From assembly GCA_000719695.1 (NCBI GenBank), contig JOHN01000011.1:1-64000 (forward strand): DNA of 64,000 nucleotides. The letters run 5' to 3'. The notes beneath the pieces are model-generated. The model saw only the letters and a program-made list of their open reading frames with translations. It did not search any database and had not been told where the DNA came from. The DNA is from Streptomyces sp. NRRL F-6131. GTDB lineage: Bacteria; Actinomycetota; Actinomycetes; Streptomycetales; Streptomycetaceae. Numbering within the stretch: the first letter of the stretch is position 1; each line of letters opens with the position of its first letter. This document shows, piece after piece, positions 1-8,125 of the stretch. Made by a program: the position numbers and the translations under genes.

Positions 1-141
1 GGCACTGGAGCGGAACCGCCAGATCACCCCCTCGAACTGCTCCCGCAGCCGCTCGGGGTACGGCCCGAACCTGCCGACCGGCAGATACGGCTCGATCAAA
101 TTCCACTGATCATCAGCGAGTTGCCTACGCGTCACAGCCAC
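1..141 (-). CDS. IS5-family transposase, N-terminal part, cut by the window edge
   Basis: The minus strand reads from a GTG at 141 into the window edge. The protein begins V-A-V-T-R-R-Q-L-A-D-D-Q-W and continues with IEPYLPVGRFGPYPERLREQ. The D-D-Q-W...IEPYLP pattern is the N-terminal DUF4096 region of Streptomyces IS5-family (IS1647/IS112-like) transposases. The catalytic DDE part lies outside the window, so intactness cannot be judged. The GTG was chosen because it is the first in-frame start before the conserved block. It sits head to tail with a second, decayed IS5 transposase at 228-1132, so two related elements are stacked here. Confidence 0.75.
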   Translation of the reverse strand, partial: MAVTRRQLADDQWNLIEPYLPVGRFGPYPERLREQFEGVIWRFRSSA

Positions 142-227
142 AGTCCTACAGGGTTCCCCCCTCAGAAGAGGGCAGAACCCGAAAACTGATCACAACCTCA
201 CACAGGCCCTAGGCCCTGTCCGGTCGA

Positions 228-1132
228 TCATGTGCGGAGCCAGGCCCGCTTGTCGTATCTCGTCGCGACGGCGCGGTAGTTCTTCAGTTTGCTGATGGCT
301 CGCTCGACGGTGTCGCGCTTCCTGTACCGGACCTGATCGAACCCGGGTGGTCGGCCGCCGGCTTGCCCGCGCATGCGGCGGTTGGCCGCCTGGTCGCTCT
401 TCTCGGGGATGCTGTGGCGTATCCCGCGTCGCCGCAGGTACTGGCGTATTGCCAGGCTGCTGTACGTCCTGTCCGCGCTGACGCTCGACGGGGTGCTCCG
501 AGGCCGGCCGACACCGATGCGGGGAACCCGGATGCCGCTCATCACCGCCTTGAACAACTGTGTATAGTCCGCGCGCTGGCCCTGCATCAGTACCAGGGGC
601 AGCACCCGGCACCGGCCGTCGGCACTTAGGTGGATCTTGGTCGTGAAGCCGCCTCGCGAGCGGCCCAGGGCATCACCCTCGCAGACCCAGGCTGCGGCCT
701 GCCCGGAACCTGGCCAGATCCCGCTGGCGGAGCAGCGCCTGGACCGCAGAAGGATCGGCACCGTACGGCGGGCACCAGCCGCGTGCTGGTGGGCGCGCAC
801 CGAGGTGGAGTCGACCGCGATCTCCCAGTCGATGTCACCCTCCGCGTCGGCCTCGGCCTGGAGCCGACGGAGTACCAGAGCCCAGGTACCGTCCGCCGAC
901 CACCGCCGATGCCGGCCGGCAACAGTCTTCGACGGCCGATGCCGGCCGGCAACAGTCTTCGACGGCCGGTGGCGGTTGGGCACGTTACGCCACGGCGCAC
1001 CGGTCCGAATCCGGTGCAGCACCCCGTTGATCACCTGCCGGTGGTCGCGCCACCTGTCGCACTGCCCAGTGCCCACCGGCAGGTACGGCCGAAGCCGCTC
1101 CCACTGCTCGTCCGTGAGATCGCCCTGCCCAT
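228..1132 (-). pseudogene. decayed IS5-family transposase
   Basis: The protein reads as an IS5-group DDE transposase: WRDHRQVINGVLHRIRTGAPW near the N-terminus, IDWEIAVDSTSVRAHQHAAG around the first catalytic Asp, ALGRSRGGFTTKIHLSADG, and ERAISKLKNYRAVATRYDKR at the C-terminal Glu region. Four lesions are visible. The expected start (ATG at 1132) is one nucleotide out of frame with the body. A 30-bp tandem duplication (906-965) inserts ten residues after WRNVPNRH. The segment after HAAGAR looks frame-disturbed. The tail jumps from DKRA to WLRT, losing the usual stretch between them. An open frame of 282 codons survives (228-1076), but the protein is very unlikely to be active. Confidence 0.8.
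906..965. repeat. 30-bp perfect tandem duplication inside the IS5 remnant
   Basis: Positions 906-935 and 936-965 are identical. The unit length is a multiple of three, so it adds ten codons without shifting frame. It resembles a replication-slippage event in a sequence no longer under selection. Confidence 0.95.
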
Positions 1133-1300
1133 GTCCTCCACGGCCGGGTCAACGACCACTCCGCCAAACGGAAACCGAGCAGGCTCCTGCGGCGCGCCGT
1201 GCTCAAGGAAGGTCCGCAGACGGACGATGCATCAGGTGACCGTCGTGTGCGGGGCTGCCCCTGCCCCGGGCGGTCCCCCTTTCTCGTGAACGGAGACCTG

Positions 1301-2509
1301 ATGCGACTGTCCGCGCGCTGCGCGTCCGCCGCCCTCATCCTGATGATTCCCCTGGCCGCCGCGCAGGGAGCGGCAGCCGACGGCCCGTCCGGACGAGCCG
1401 TCGCGGCTCCCCTGCACAGGATGGCCGCAGCTGTTCCCGGCGAGTACATCGTCACGGTGGACAAGGGCCTGGACCCGGCCCGGGTGGCGGCCAGGGTCGG
1501 GGGCGTCGAGCCGCTGCACACCTACCGCCACGTCCTGAACGGGTTCTCCGCCCGCCTGGACGCAGCCCAGTTGGAGCGAGTGCGTGCCCTGCCGGGGGTG
1601 GACGCCGTCGAGGAGAACGGCCGTGCCGGCGCCCATGGGGCCACCGCCTCGCCCGCCCGGGACAAGCGGGCAGTGGCCGCCAGCTGGGGCCTGGACCGTA
1701 TCGACCAGCACGACTGGGACAAGACCGCAGGTACCGGTGACGGGGAGTTCAACGTCGAGGGCAACGGAGCCGGCGTCACCGCCTACATGATCGGCACCGG
1801 CATCGACTTCGGCCACGACGAGTTCGAGGACCGCGCCACCCTGGGCACCGACACTGTCGGCGACGGGAAGAACGGTGCCGACTGCAGCGGCGTCGGGACC
1901 AACGTCGCGGGCATCGTCGGCGGCAAGACTTACGGCGTTGCCCGCAAGGTGAACCTGGTCAGCGTCCGCGTCGTCGGCTGCGACGGCCAGGGCACTACCG
2001 AGCAGCTCATCGCCGGCCTCGACTGGGTGGCGGCCAACGCCAAGAAGCCCGCTGTCGCCAACATCTCCGTCGGTGGCGACAAGAGCGACGCGCTCAACGA
2101 CGCCGCCGACGCGCTCTCCACCGCGGGCATCCTGCCCGTCGTCTCCGGCGGCAACGGCGCCCGCGACGCCTGCACCGCCTCACCTGCCTCCGCCACGCGG
2201 GTCATCACCGTCGGCTCGACCAACAAGTACGACGAGGAGACCGACTTCAGCAACTACGGCACGTGTGTCTCGCTGTACGCGCCCGGCCAGGACATCACCT
2301 CCGCCAAGCTCGGCGGCGGCAGCGTCTCCAACTCCGGCACCGCCATGGCCGCCCCGCACGTCACCGGCACCGTAGCCCTCTACCTCGCCGGTCACACCGA
2401 CGCGACCCCTGAGGACCTCGCGCTGTGGCTCGCCACCGAAAGCACGAAGGACGCCCTGACCGTCAGCAAGAGCAGTCCCAACGAGCTGCTGTACGCCGGC
2501 GGCCTCTGA
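1301..2509 (+). CDS. secreted subtilisin-fold pseudoprotease (S8A) with all three catalytic residues replaced
   Basis: 402 codons from ATG 1301, with GGAG six bases upstream. Residues 1-24 form a signal peptide (MRLSARC, hydrophobic core, AQG-A). An I9-type propeptide follows (GEYIVTVDKGLDPARV...GVDAVEENG), then an S8A domain of the Streptomyces proteinase K-like group. The fold markers are intact: WGLDRIDQHDWD, GTDTVGDGKNG, SFSNYGTC-like DFSNYGTC, APGQDITSA, and the oxyanion-region Asn in SGGNGARDAC. The catalytic positions are not. The Asp motif (normally VIDTGI) reads MIGTGI. The His motif (normally GHGTHVAG) reads GVGTNVAG. The Ser motif (normally GTSMAAPH) reads GTAMAAPH. The frame is uninterrupted, so this is a kept pseudoenzyme or a recent inactivation. 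An IS remnant lies immediately upstream. Confidence 0.9.
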   Translation: MRLSARCASAALILMIPLAAAQGAAADGPSGRAVAAPLHRMAAAVPGEYIVTVDKGLDPARVAARVGGVEPLHTYRHVLNGFSARLDAAQLERVRALPGVDAVEENGRAGAHGATASPARDKRAVAASWGLDRIDQHDWDKTAGTGDGEFNVEGNGAGVTAYMIGTGIDFGHDEFEDRATLGTDTVGDGKNGADCSGVGTNVAGIVGGKTYGVARKVNLVSVRVVGCDGQGTTEQLIAGLDWVAANAKKPAVANISVGGDKSDALNDAADALSTAGILPVVSGGNGARDACTASPASATRVITVGSTNKYDEETDFSNYGTCVSLYAPGQDITSAKLGGGSVSNSGTAMAAPHVTGTVALYLAGHTDATPEDLALWLATESTKDALTVSKSSPNELLYAGGL

Positions 2510-2527
2510 CCACCTCCGCGCCACCCC

Positions 2528-2563
2528 ACTGCCCCGCCACGCCCAACGGGCCGGCGGGGCAGT
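2528..2563. terminator. hairpin after the pseudoprotease gene
   Basis: An 11-bp perfect stem (2528-2538 pairs with 2553-2563; arm ACTGCCCCGCC) encloses a 14-nt loop, 19 bases after the stop codon. There is no clear T tract, which is normal for actinobacterial terminators. Confidence 0.6.
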
Positions 2564-2764
2564 CCCACATCAAGACCGACCCAGACCTCACCAGGCCCCA
2601 CAAAGAACCAGTACGGCCACCCCCCAAGATGGGCCGGACAGGGCCCAGGGCCGCTCGGAAGGCCCGTACCACCAAGGTGCAGTTCGGCCAAGCAGCCCGG
2701 CCCCGCGACACTCGCCTCTCCCGCCGATCGGTGGGTGGGGTCGGCAGTCGAGGGGAAGTTTGTC

Positions 2765-2956
2765 ATGCCTGAGCAGTTCATGACCGTCAAGCAGACCGCT
2801 GCCTATCTGAATATGTCCGTCGCCTGGGTCTATCGGGAAGCCCCGCGAAGCGGGCTTGTCCCGTACCGGTTCGGGTGCGGGCGGAATGCCAAGCTTCAGT
2901 TCGAAGTGTCCGAGGTTCAGGCGTGGGTGAAGCAGCAGCGGCTGTCCGGCGGATGA
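2765..2956 (+). CDS. excisionase-like helix-turn-helix protein
   Basis: 63 codons from ATG 2765 with AGGGGAAG upstream. An in-frame start at 2735 exists but lacks a ribosome-binding site. The sequence MTVKQTAAYLNMSVAWVYREA is a winged-helix MerR/AlpA-type DNA-binding domain. GLVPYRFG and KLQFEVSEVQAWVKQQR match the Xis/helix-turn-helix-17 families that act with actinobacterial integrases. It faces the integrase gene and the two converge on a shared terminator. That is unusual, because actinobacterial xis and int genes are normally co-oriented. It probably controls excision directionality, but no other element genes (rep, tra) are nearby, so it may be a stranded remnant. Confidence 0.8.
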   Translation: MPEQFMTVKQTAAYLNMSVAWVYREAPRSGLVPYRFGCGRNAKLQFEVSEVQAWVKQQRLSGG

Positions 2957-2974
2957 GTTGACGCGATCGCCGCA

Positions 2975-3011
2975 TGGTGGCCTTGCCCCGCGCGCCGGGG
3001 CAGGGCCACCA
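2975..3011. terminator. bidirectional terminator between xis and int
   Basis: A 16-bp stem (2975-2990 with 2996-3011, one G-U pair) with a 5-nt loop lies between the stop codons of the convergent xis and int genes. Confidence 0.75.
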
Positions 3012-3016
3012 CGTGT

Positions 3017-4171
3017 TCAGGCAGCGAGTCCGAGGTCGAGGAGCTGGGCGGCGCGGCCGATGGAGCCTGGCATGAGGTGGCGGTAGATCTTGAAGGTGAT
3101 GTCGATGCTCCTGTGGCCCATCCATTCGGCCACGTCGGTGATGGGGAGGTTGTGGTTGAGGCAGTTCGAGGCGAAGAAGTGGCGCAGGCCGTAGACGACC
3201 ATGCCCTCGGGGATCTCGACGAGGCCGCCGTTCTTGATCCGCTTCCACTGGTTCGCGATGTAGTGGTCGGGCAGGGGCTTGGCCAGGTCGCGCGGGTGCC
3301 GGAGGAGGTAGCCGTCGACGGTGCCGTAGGTGTCGGCGTACGACTCGATGGAGTGCCTGACCCGGGCGGCGAGCGGGACGTCGCGGTAGTCGTCGGCCTT
3401 GCGGTGCTTGAGGGGCGCGTAGGCCTTCGTGGTCTGGTTCACCTGCTCGGTGATCCGGTAGACGTCGTCGGCGACGATGTTGTTGATGTTGACGGCCAGG
3501 GCCTCGCCGTTGCGCATGCCGCAGCCGCTCATGAGGTCGGCGACGAGGCGGAAGGTGTCGTCGCCGGCGGTGCGTATGTCCCGGACCTGGGCGGGGGAGG
3601 GGATGACGGCGCGCTGGGGGTCGTACTGCGGGGGCTTGACGCCGTCGAGCGGGTTGTCGTCGTAGAGGCCGAGCCGGTGGGCGTCCAGCAGGATCGACTT
3701 GAGCTTGTCGAAGGCGTTGGACTGGGTGGCCAGGCCGACGCCATTGCGCTCCATGGTCTGGATGAACGCCTCGACGACCTTGTGGTCGAAGGTGCCCATC
3801 CGTCGGCTGCGGAAGGCGGGGTGGAGGTGGTGGACGAGCAGTGAGTCGAGGTGCCGCAGCGAGCTGGGGCTGAGGTGGCGCTGGCCGGCCTTCCACTCGG
3901 CGACGTACTCGTGGAACTGCATCGGGCTGTACTGCTGGACCCGTGCCGCCTTGTGCTGGCTCTGCGGGTTGTTCTTCCGGGCCTGGAAGACCTCGGCGAG
4001 GCGGGACTTCGCCTTGTCCTGGGTGGCGAACCCGGACTCCTCGGTCTGCTGCCCGGCCGCGTTGCGGTAGCGGATCCTGTACTCGTGCGGGCACCTCGGC
4101 CACCGGCTCTCGGGGTGCTCGCACTCCTTGAAGAAGCTGCCCATGCCGCGGACGAGGTTGATGGTGGCCAT
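3017..4171 (-). CDS. int: tyrosine recombinase / site-specific integrase
   Basis: 384 codons from ATG 4171. Residues 1-60 form a small N-terminal domain with Cys and His residues (FFKECEHPESRWPRCPHEY). A SAM-like core-binding domain follows (QYSPMQFHEYVAEWKAGQRH...). The catalytic domain shows the first Arg in SGCGMRNGEALAV, the box II Arg in YGLRHFFASN, and GHRSIDITFKIYRH carrying the late His and the nucleophilic Tyr. The residue three before the box II Arg is Tyr rather than the usual His. The frame is open and full length. It resembles integrases of actinobacterial conjugative elements and prophages. No tRNA or clear att duplication was seen, and a pirin gene fragment begins 92 bases beyond its start. 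Confidence 0.88.
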   Translation of the reverse strand: MATINLVRGMGSFFKECEHPESRWPRCPHEYRIRYRNAAGQQTEESGFATQDKAKSRLAEVFQARKNNPQSQHKAARVQQYSPMQFHEYVAEWKAGQRHLSPSSLRHLDSLLVHHLHPAFRSRRMGTFDHKVVEAFIQTMERNGVGLATQSNAFDKLKSILLDAHRLGLYDDNPLDGVKPPQYDPQRAVIPSPAQVRDIRTAGDDTFRLVADLMSGCGMRNGEALAVNINNIVADDVYRITEQVNQTTKAYAPLKHRKADDYRDVPLAARVRHSIESYADTYGTVDGYLLRHPRDLAKPLPDHYIANQWKRIKNGGLVEIPEGMVVYGLRHFFASNCLNHNLPITDVAEWMGHRSIDITFKIYRHLMPGSIGRAAQLLDLGLAA

Positions 4172-4191
4172 GGTGTCGACTCCCGGGCGTC

Positions 4192-4211
4192 TTGCTGACC
4201 TTTTGCTGACC
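4192..4211. repeat. two TTGCTGACC direct repeats, 11 bp apart, upstream of int
   Basis: TTGCTGACC occurs at 4192-4200 and 4203-4211, one helical turn apart, just outside the int start. Arm-type integrase sites have this layout, but the assignment is a guess. Confidence 0.35.
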
Positions 4212-4262
4212 CCGGATGGTCGATCAAGCCCCTGACCTGGGACGAAACGGCAGAGCCGTGGT

Positions 4263-4427
4263 ATGTGGTGGAACTTCATCGGTCGATCCGGTGAGGAGAT
4301 CCTCCAGGCCCGCAACGACTGGGAAACCGGCACCCGCTTCGGCGAGGTCCACGGCTACGACGGCGCCCGCCTCCACGCCCCGGCCCTCCCCGACATCCCC
4401 CTCAAGGCCCGCGGCCGGGTGCGCTGA
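4263..4427 (+). pseudogene. pirin family protein, C-terminal fragment
   Basis: Fifty-four codons read MWWNFIGRSGEEILQARNDW, then GTRFGEVHGYDGARLHAPALP and a PLKARGRVR tail. This matches the last part of actinobacterial pirins (cupin-fold proteins of about 320 residues). The first 80 percent of the gene is missing. The break lies just outside the int gene, so the loss probably accompanied insertion or decay of the integrase element. Confidence 0.8.
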
Positions 4428-4559
4428 CCTGCGAGGGTAGAGGCGAGGTCGAGCCTGCGGGACCGGGTTGCCTCCTGGGCTGCGACGGCCCGGCGGCCCG
4501 GGCAGCGGCCCCTCAATTCTCACGTGTGGGCGTCTGTGTCAGCGTTTGATCGGATCGAT

Positions 4560-4577
4560 GCTGACCAATCGCTGACT
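4560..4577. repeat. second pair of GCTGAC repeats, 11 bp apart
   Basis: GCTGACC at 4560-4566 and GCTGACT at 4571-4577 repeat the motif and the 11-bp spacing of the pair at 4192-4211, on the other side of the pirin fragment. An inverted copy (GTCAGC) lies at 4538-4543. Confidence 0.35.
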
Positions 4578-4608
4578 ACCCTGGCGCATCGGCACTTCAT
4601 AGGTCTAA

Positions 4609-5308
4609 GAGGAGCTAACACAAGGCTCGGATGCGTCGGTAGGTGATAACGCAACAGGCCAGTTTGAGGAAGGCCTCGTGGATGTCGTCACGGCTGTCCC
4701 AGCGGATCCGCAGGCGCCGGAAGCCGTGGATCCAGGCGTTGGTCCGCTCGACGACCCACCGCACGGCTCCGAGCCCGGAGCCGTGCGGCACTCCTCGACG
4801 GGCGATGACCGGCTTGATGCCCCGCTTCCACGACAGCCGGCGGTACTTGTCGAAGTCGTAGCCGCGGTCGGCGAACAACTGCCGCGGCCGGTGGCGTGGC
4901 CGGCCGCTCTTCCCATGGATGCGCGGGATGGCGTCCAGGAGCGGTAGGAGTTGGGTGACGTCGTGGCGGTTGCCGCCGGTCAGGGTGACGGCGAGCGGGG
5001 TGCCGTGCCCGTCGGTGATCACATGGCGCTTGGAGCCCGGTCGGGCGCGGTCGACCGGGCTCGGTCCCGTTTGGGGCCGCCGCGACGGGCCTCGTGGTGC
5101 GAGCCGTCGATCATCGCCCGCGACCAGTCCAGCTCTCCGGCGCGGTGCAGTTCGGTCAGCGGTACCTGGTGCAGCCGCTCCCACGCCCCGGCCTCGTGCC
5201 GGCCCCACAGATCGTCCGACACCAACCACGGCGCTCTCTTCCCCACGCCCAATTCAGCGAGCCGACGGACGTACAGACATGGGTGCCACGACGTTCTGTT
5301 AGCTCCTC
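4609..5308. mobile_element. internally deleted IS5-family insertion sequence with 12-bp terminal inverted repeats
   Basis: The ends are perfect inverted repeats: GAGGAGCTAACA at 4609-4620 and TGTTAGCTCCTC at 5297-5308. Between them is one transposase gene on the minus strand. At 700 bp the element is shorter than typical intact relatives, in keeping with the deletion seen in its transposase. No target-site duplication was obvious. Confidence 0.85.
4615..5252 (-). pseudogene. IS5-family transposase with internal deletion and frameshift
   Basis: The N-terminal part is in one frame: GVGKRAPWLVSDDLWGR, then a direct jump to EAGAWERLHQVPLTELHRAG. About 40 residues of the usual DUF4096 region are lost in that jump. 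LDWSRAMIDGSHHEARRGGP carries the first catalytic Asp. A frameshift near 5080 moves the reading into the frame that carries GPSPVDRARPGSKRHVITDG, LFADRGYDFDKYRRL (second Asp) and RWVVERTNAWIHGFRRLRIR (Glu). The C-terminus is intact to 4615. The protein cannot be made in one piece, so the element is non-autonomous unless another copy supplies transposase. Confidence 0.85.
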
Positions 5309-5397
5309 CAAGCCCCTTAACGGATCAAGCTCAAGCGGCCCCCCCGGATACGTAGAGGCATAGCGGGGAGAACGAGGCCCGAGGACACAGCCTCCTC

Positions 5398-5819
5398 TCA
5401 GGCGGCGGTGCGGTGCTGGTTCTCCTCGATGGCGTCGTAGAGGTAGGTGCCGTGGGCCCAGCTTGTGAGGATGTGCCGGTCGATGAGGATGAGGTCGTGG
5501 CGGGCGGCGAACGCGGTGTCGTCCCGGGTGAAGCCGTTGAGTCCGATCATGATGGGCACGTCGGCGCCGTGTTCGGGCCGGGCCGTGCCGTTGAACGTCT
5601 GGACGTCACGGGAGCCGACCGGTCTGCGGTAGTGCTTGCACTGGAGGACGACCTTGCGGCGGAGGTGGTCGCTGGCGGTGACGTCCCGGTGACGTGGACG
5701 TGGGCGCCGTGGCGGGCGAGTGCCTTGGTGGTGGCGAGGCCGACGCCCTGTGCACCGCCGGTGACGAGGCACACCTTTCCCTTCAGGGTGGGGGCGGGGC
5801 CACGCCGATGGTTGTTCAT
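5398..5819 (-). pseudogene. chimera of an SDR N-terminus and an Mrr-type endonuclease C-terminus
   Basis: From ATG 5819 the protein reads LKGKVCLVTGGAQGVGLATT, the Rossmann nucleotide-binding start of a short-chain dehydrogenase, and continues to HGAHVHVTG. From about 5695 a second frame carries RRKVVLQCKHYRRPVGSRDV, QTFNGTARPEHGADVPIMIG, FTRDDTAFAARHDLILID and a C-terminal AWAHGTYLYDAIEE-like end. This is the back half of an Mrr_cat restriction-like domain, including its Q-x-K element (QCK). The two pieces are in different frames. ACGTCACCG occurs twice, two bases apart, exactly at the join, which suggests a microhomology-mediated deletion. Neither partner is complete. Confidence 0.75.
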
Positions 5820-5902
5820 CACGCACGTCCTTCCTTTCGGTTCTTCGTCGGGCGGATCTTCGCCGGGCAGGTCGCTGGTCAACAGGTCGACCTGCCAGGG
5901 AC

Positions 5903-6499
5903 TCACTGCCACGGGTGCTGCCGGACGTCGATGACGGGCATGCCTGCCGCGGTGGCGGCGGTGATGCCTTCGTCGGTGTCCTCGTGGGCGAGGCACCGGG
6001 TGGGGGCGATGTTCAGGAGGCGGGCGGCGTGCAGGTAGGCGTCGGGGGCGGGTTTGGGGTGGGGGACGTGGTCGCGGCCGACGATGGTCCAGGGCAGGTC
6101 GTCGAGTCCGACGAGTGCGAGGCCGTGGCGGACGATGTCGCTGTAGTTGGCGGAGACCACGGCGACGGCGGCGTGTTCGGCGGCGGCGCGGGCGGCGGCC
6201 GCGGCGGCGGGGATCGGACGGATGCGGTCGGTGTGGGCGAACCAGTGCGCGCGGGCCGCCTCGGCGAAGGTGCGCTGGGGCAGGGAGGCCGGGGGGATAC
6301 CGAGGCGGCGGCGCAACTGCCGGGCGGTGAAGACGGGTTCGGCGGCCAGCCACTGGGGGGTGACGGTGATGCCGTGGGCGGCGAGCGCGGTGAGGACGCA
6401 GGCGTGGTTGAGCTCGGTCGTGTCGGCGAGGGTGCCGTCGAAGTCGAAGGCGTAGGCGGCGTACCCGAGGCCGTCTTCTGCTGGGGCCGGCTGGTTCAC
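5903..6499 (-). CDS. HAD-superfamily phosphatase (beta-phosphoglucomutase/GmhB-like class)
   Basis: 198 codons from GTG 6499, whose GTGA overlaps the stop of the P450 fragment upstream, so the pair was once translationally coupled. Motif I is AFDFDGTLADTTE (nucleophile and acid Asp). Motif II is VVSANYSD, motif III the Lys in HPKPAPDAYL, and motif IV HEDTDEGI. A helical cap lies between residues about 35 and 100. Length and all four motifs fit an intact subclass IA HAD hydrolase for a small phosphorylated substrate. The substrate cannot be read from the sequence. The gene outlived its operon partner, which is truncated. Confidence 0.8.
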   Translation of the reverse strand: MNQPAPAEDGLGYAAYAFDFDGTLADTTELNHACVLTALAAHGITVTPQWLAAEPVFTARQLRRRLGIPPASLPQRTFAEAARAHWFAHTDRIRPIPAAAAAARAAAEHAAVAVVSANYSDIVRHGLALVGLDDLPWTIVGRDHVPHPKPAPDAYLHAARLLNIAPTRCLAHEDTDEGITAATAAGMPVIDVRQHPWQ

Positions 6500-6993
6500 G
6501 GGGTGAAGTCCACGAGGAGCTCGGCCGGGCCGTGGACGACCCGGTGGCGGTGGGTGGGGGTCTGGTCCGGGGCACCGACCAGGCGCAGGTCGGGGAAGCG
6601 GCGCAGCATCGTGGTCAGCAGGGTGCGCAGTTCGATGCGGGCGAGTCGGTCGCCGAGGCAGTAGTGGGGGCCGTGGCCGAAGCTGAGGTGTTTGGCGGCG
6701 TCGGGGCGGCCCGGGTCGAAGGTGTCAGGGTCGGCGAACCGGTCGGGGTCGCGGTTGGCGGCGGGCAGGTGCAGGACGATCCGGTCACCGGGGGCGATGG
6801 GCTGTCCGGCGATGGCGAGCGCTTCGCGGGCGACGCGGAGCAGGCCGAACTGCAGGACGGTGGCGTAGCGCAGGGTCTCCTCGATGACGCCGTCGATCAG
6901 TTCGGGCCGTCGGCGGACGGTGTCCCACAGGCGGGGCGGGCGGAGCAGGAGGAGGACGGCGAGGCCGGTGACGTTGGCGGTGGTCTGGGCGTC
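6496..6993 (-). pseudogene. cytochrome P450, C-terminal fragment fused in frame to a glycosyltransferase
   Basis: The fragment begins in the I-helix (AQTTANVTGLAVLLLL). It retains the K-helix ExxR (EETLRY), the meander region (NRDPDRFADPDTFDPGR), the heme-ligand loop SFGHGPHYCLGDRLARIELR with its Cys, and the C-terminus. About the first 230 residues of a P450 are gone. In their place the frame runs on, without interruption, from the GT2 domain of the neighbouring deacetylase/glycosyltransferase gene (junction near 6990, DDGSTD next to AQTTAN). A bacterial class I P450 is the likely source. It lacks most of the substrate-binding half and cannot work. Confidence 0.85.
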
Positions 6994-8125
6994 GGTGGAG
7001 CCGTCGTCCACGACCACGATGTCGATGTCGGGGCAGCCGCCCGCCAGCAGGGCGCGGATACAGGCGGCGATCGTCTCCTGCTCGTTGTGGGCCGGGACGA
7101 CGGCGGACGCGCGCAGTTGCGGCTCCTGGGCCGAAGGAGTCCGCTTGGCGCTGCGCCGCTGGTGCACGGCCGCTGCCACCGCGAGCAGGAGCAGGCGGGC
7201 GGCGGTGAGCAGGGCCACCCCCGTCAGCAGCCAGCCGATGACGGGTGGCGTTACGGCGGCCGTGCGGATGACGGCGATCAGCGCGGTGCCGTACCAGCGG
7301 TCGAAGGTGCTCGCCGGCGCGCTCTGCGGGGGTAGACCGACTGCGTCGGAGAGGGTGGTGAAGTGGTAGCCGCGGGCCTTGAGGGTGTCGATCACCGCGC
7401 CCAGGGCCGCGACGGTGCGGGAGCGGTCGCCGCCGCCGTCGTGGAACAGGATCACGGCTCCTTGGCCTTGCTCAGGCAGGGCTGCGCGCACGGGACTGCC
7501 AGTCGAGGCCGTCCTGGGTGGACAGGGCGGCCAGATAGCCGAGTTCGCCGGTGTGCTGGGCTGCTCGCCAGTCGTTGTTGCTGAGGGCGTCCGGGGTGGA
7601 GGAATAGGGCGGGCGCAGGAGGGTGGTGGCCTGCCCGGTGGCGCCGGCGAGCACGGCCCGGCTCGCGGCGAGTTCGAGATCGGTGCGCCAGCCGGGGGCG
7701 GTGGCGAGGTCGGTGTGGGTGAAGGTGTGCAGACCGACCTCGTGTCCGGCTGCCGTCTCGGCCCGGACCAGCTCCGGGTGCCGGGCGACGTGCTGGCCGA
7801 CGGCGAAGAAGGTGGCGGGTACCTGCTTGGCGGCCAGGGCCTGGAGGATCCGCGGGGTTCAGGTGGGGTCGGGGCCGTCGTCGAAGGTCAGGGCGACGGT
7901 GCCCGGGCGGACGGCCAGGGCGGCCGGGGTGGCGGTGCGGGTGTCCAGGACGGGCCCGCCGTGGGCGACGGCTTCGGGGACGAGGTCGTCGGGGCCCCGA
8001 TCCTGAGCGATGCCGGCGTCGCCGCCGCCGCGCAGGACGACGGTGGCCAGGAACAGGGCCGCCGACAGCGCGGTCAGGATGCCGGCCAGGACCCACCAGT
8101 GCCCCCGGGGTGCGGCCCGCCTCAC
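6994..8125 (-). pseudogene. bifunctional polysaccharide deacetylase/family 2 glycosyltransferase, broken three times
   Basis: The start is a GTG at 8125 overlapping the upstream gene by GTGA. An N-terminal membrane helix (WWVLAGILTALSAALFLATV) leads to the NodB-type deacetylase motif ALTFDDGPDPT, where TGA at 7861-7859 replaces the Trp expected at this position. In-frame homology resumes at once (TPRILQALAAKQVPATFFAV, later GLHTFTHTDL). A frameshift near 7485 separates LDWQS from ALPEQGQGAVILFHDGGGDR. Two membrane segments and the GT2 start SAVVPAHNEQETI...VVVDDGSTD follow, and then the gene is cut and joined to a P450. The intact relatives modify cell-envelope polysaccharide. This copy is dead. 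Confidence 0.85.

Noticed and set aside
3077..3844. Plus-strand open frames opposite the integrase
   Set aside because: They are rich in Val, Gly, Asp and Glu, as expected from the antisense of an Arg/Ala-rich gene. The integrase on the minus strand has full catalytic motifs.
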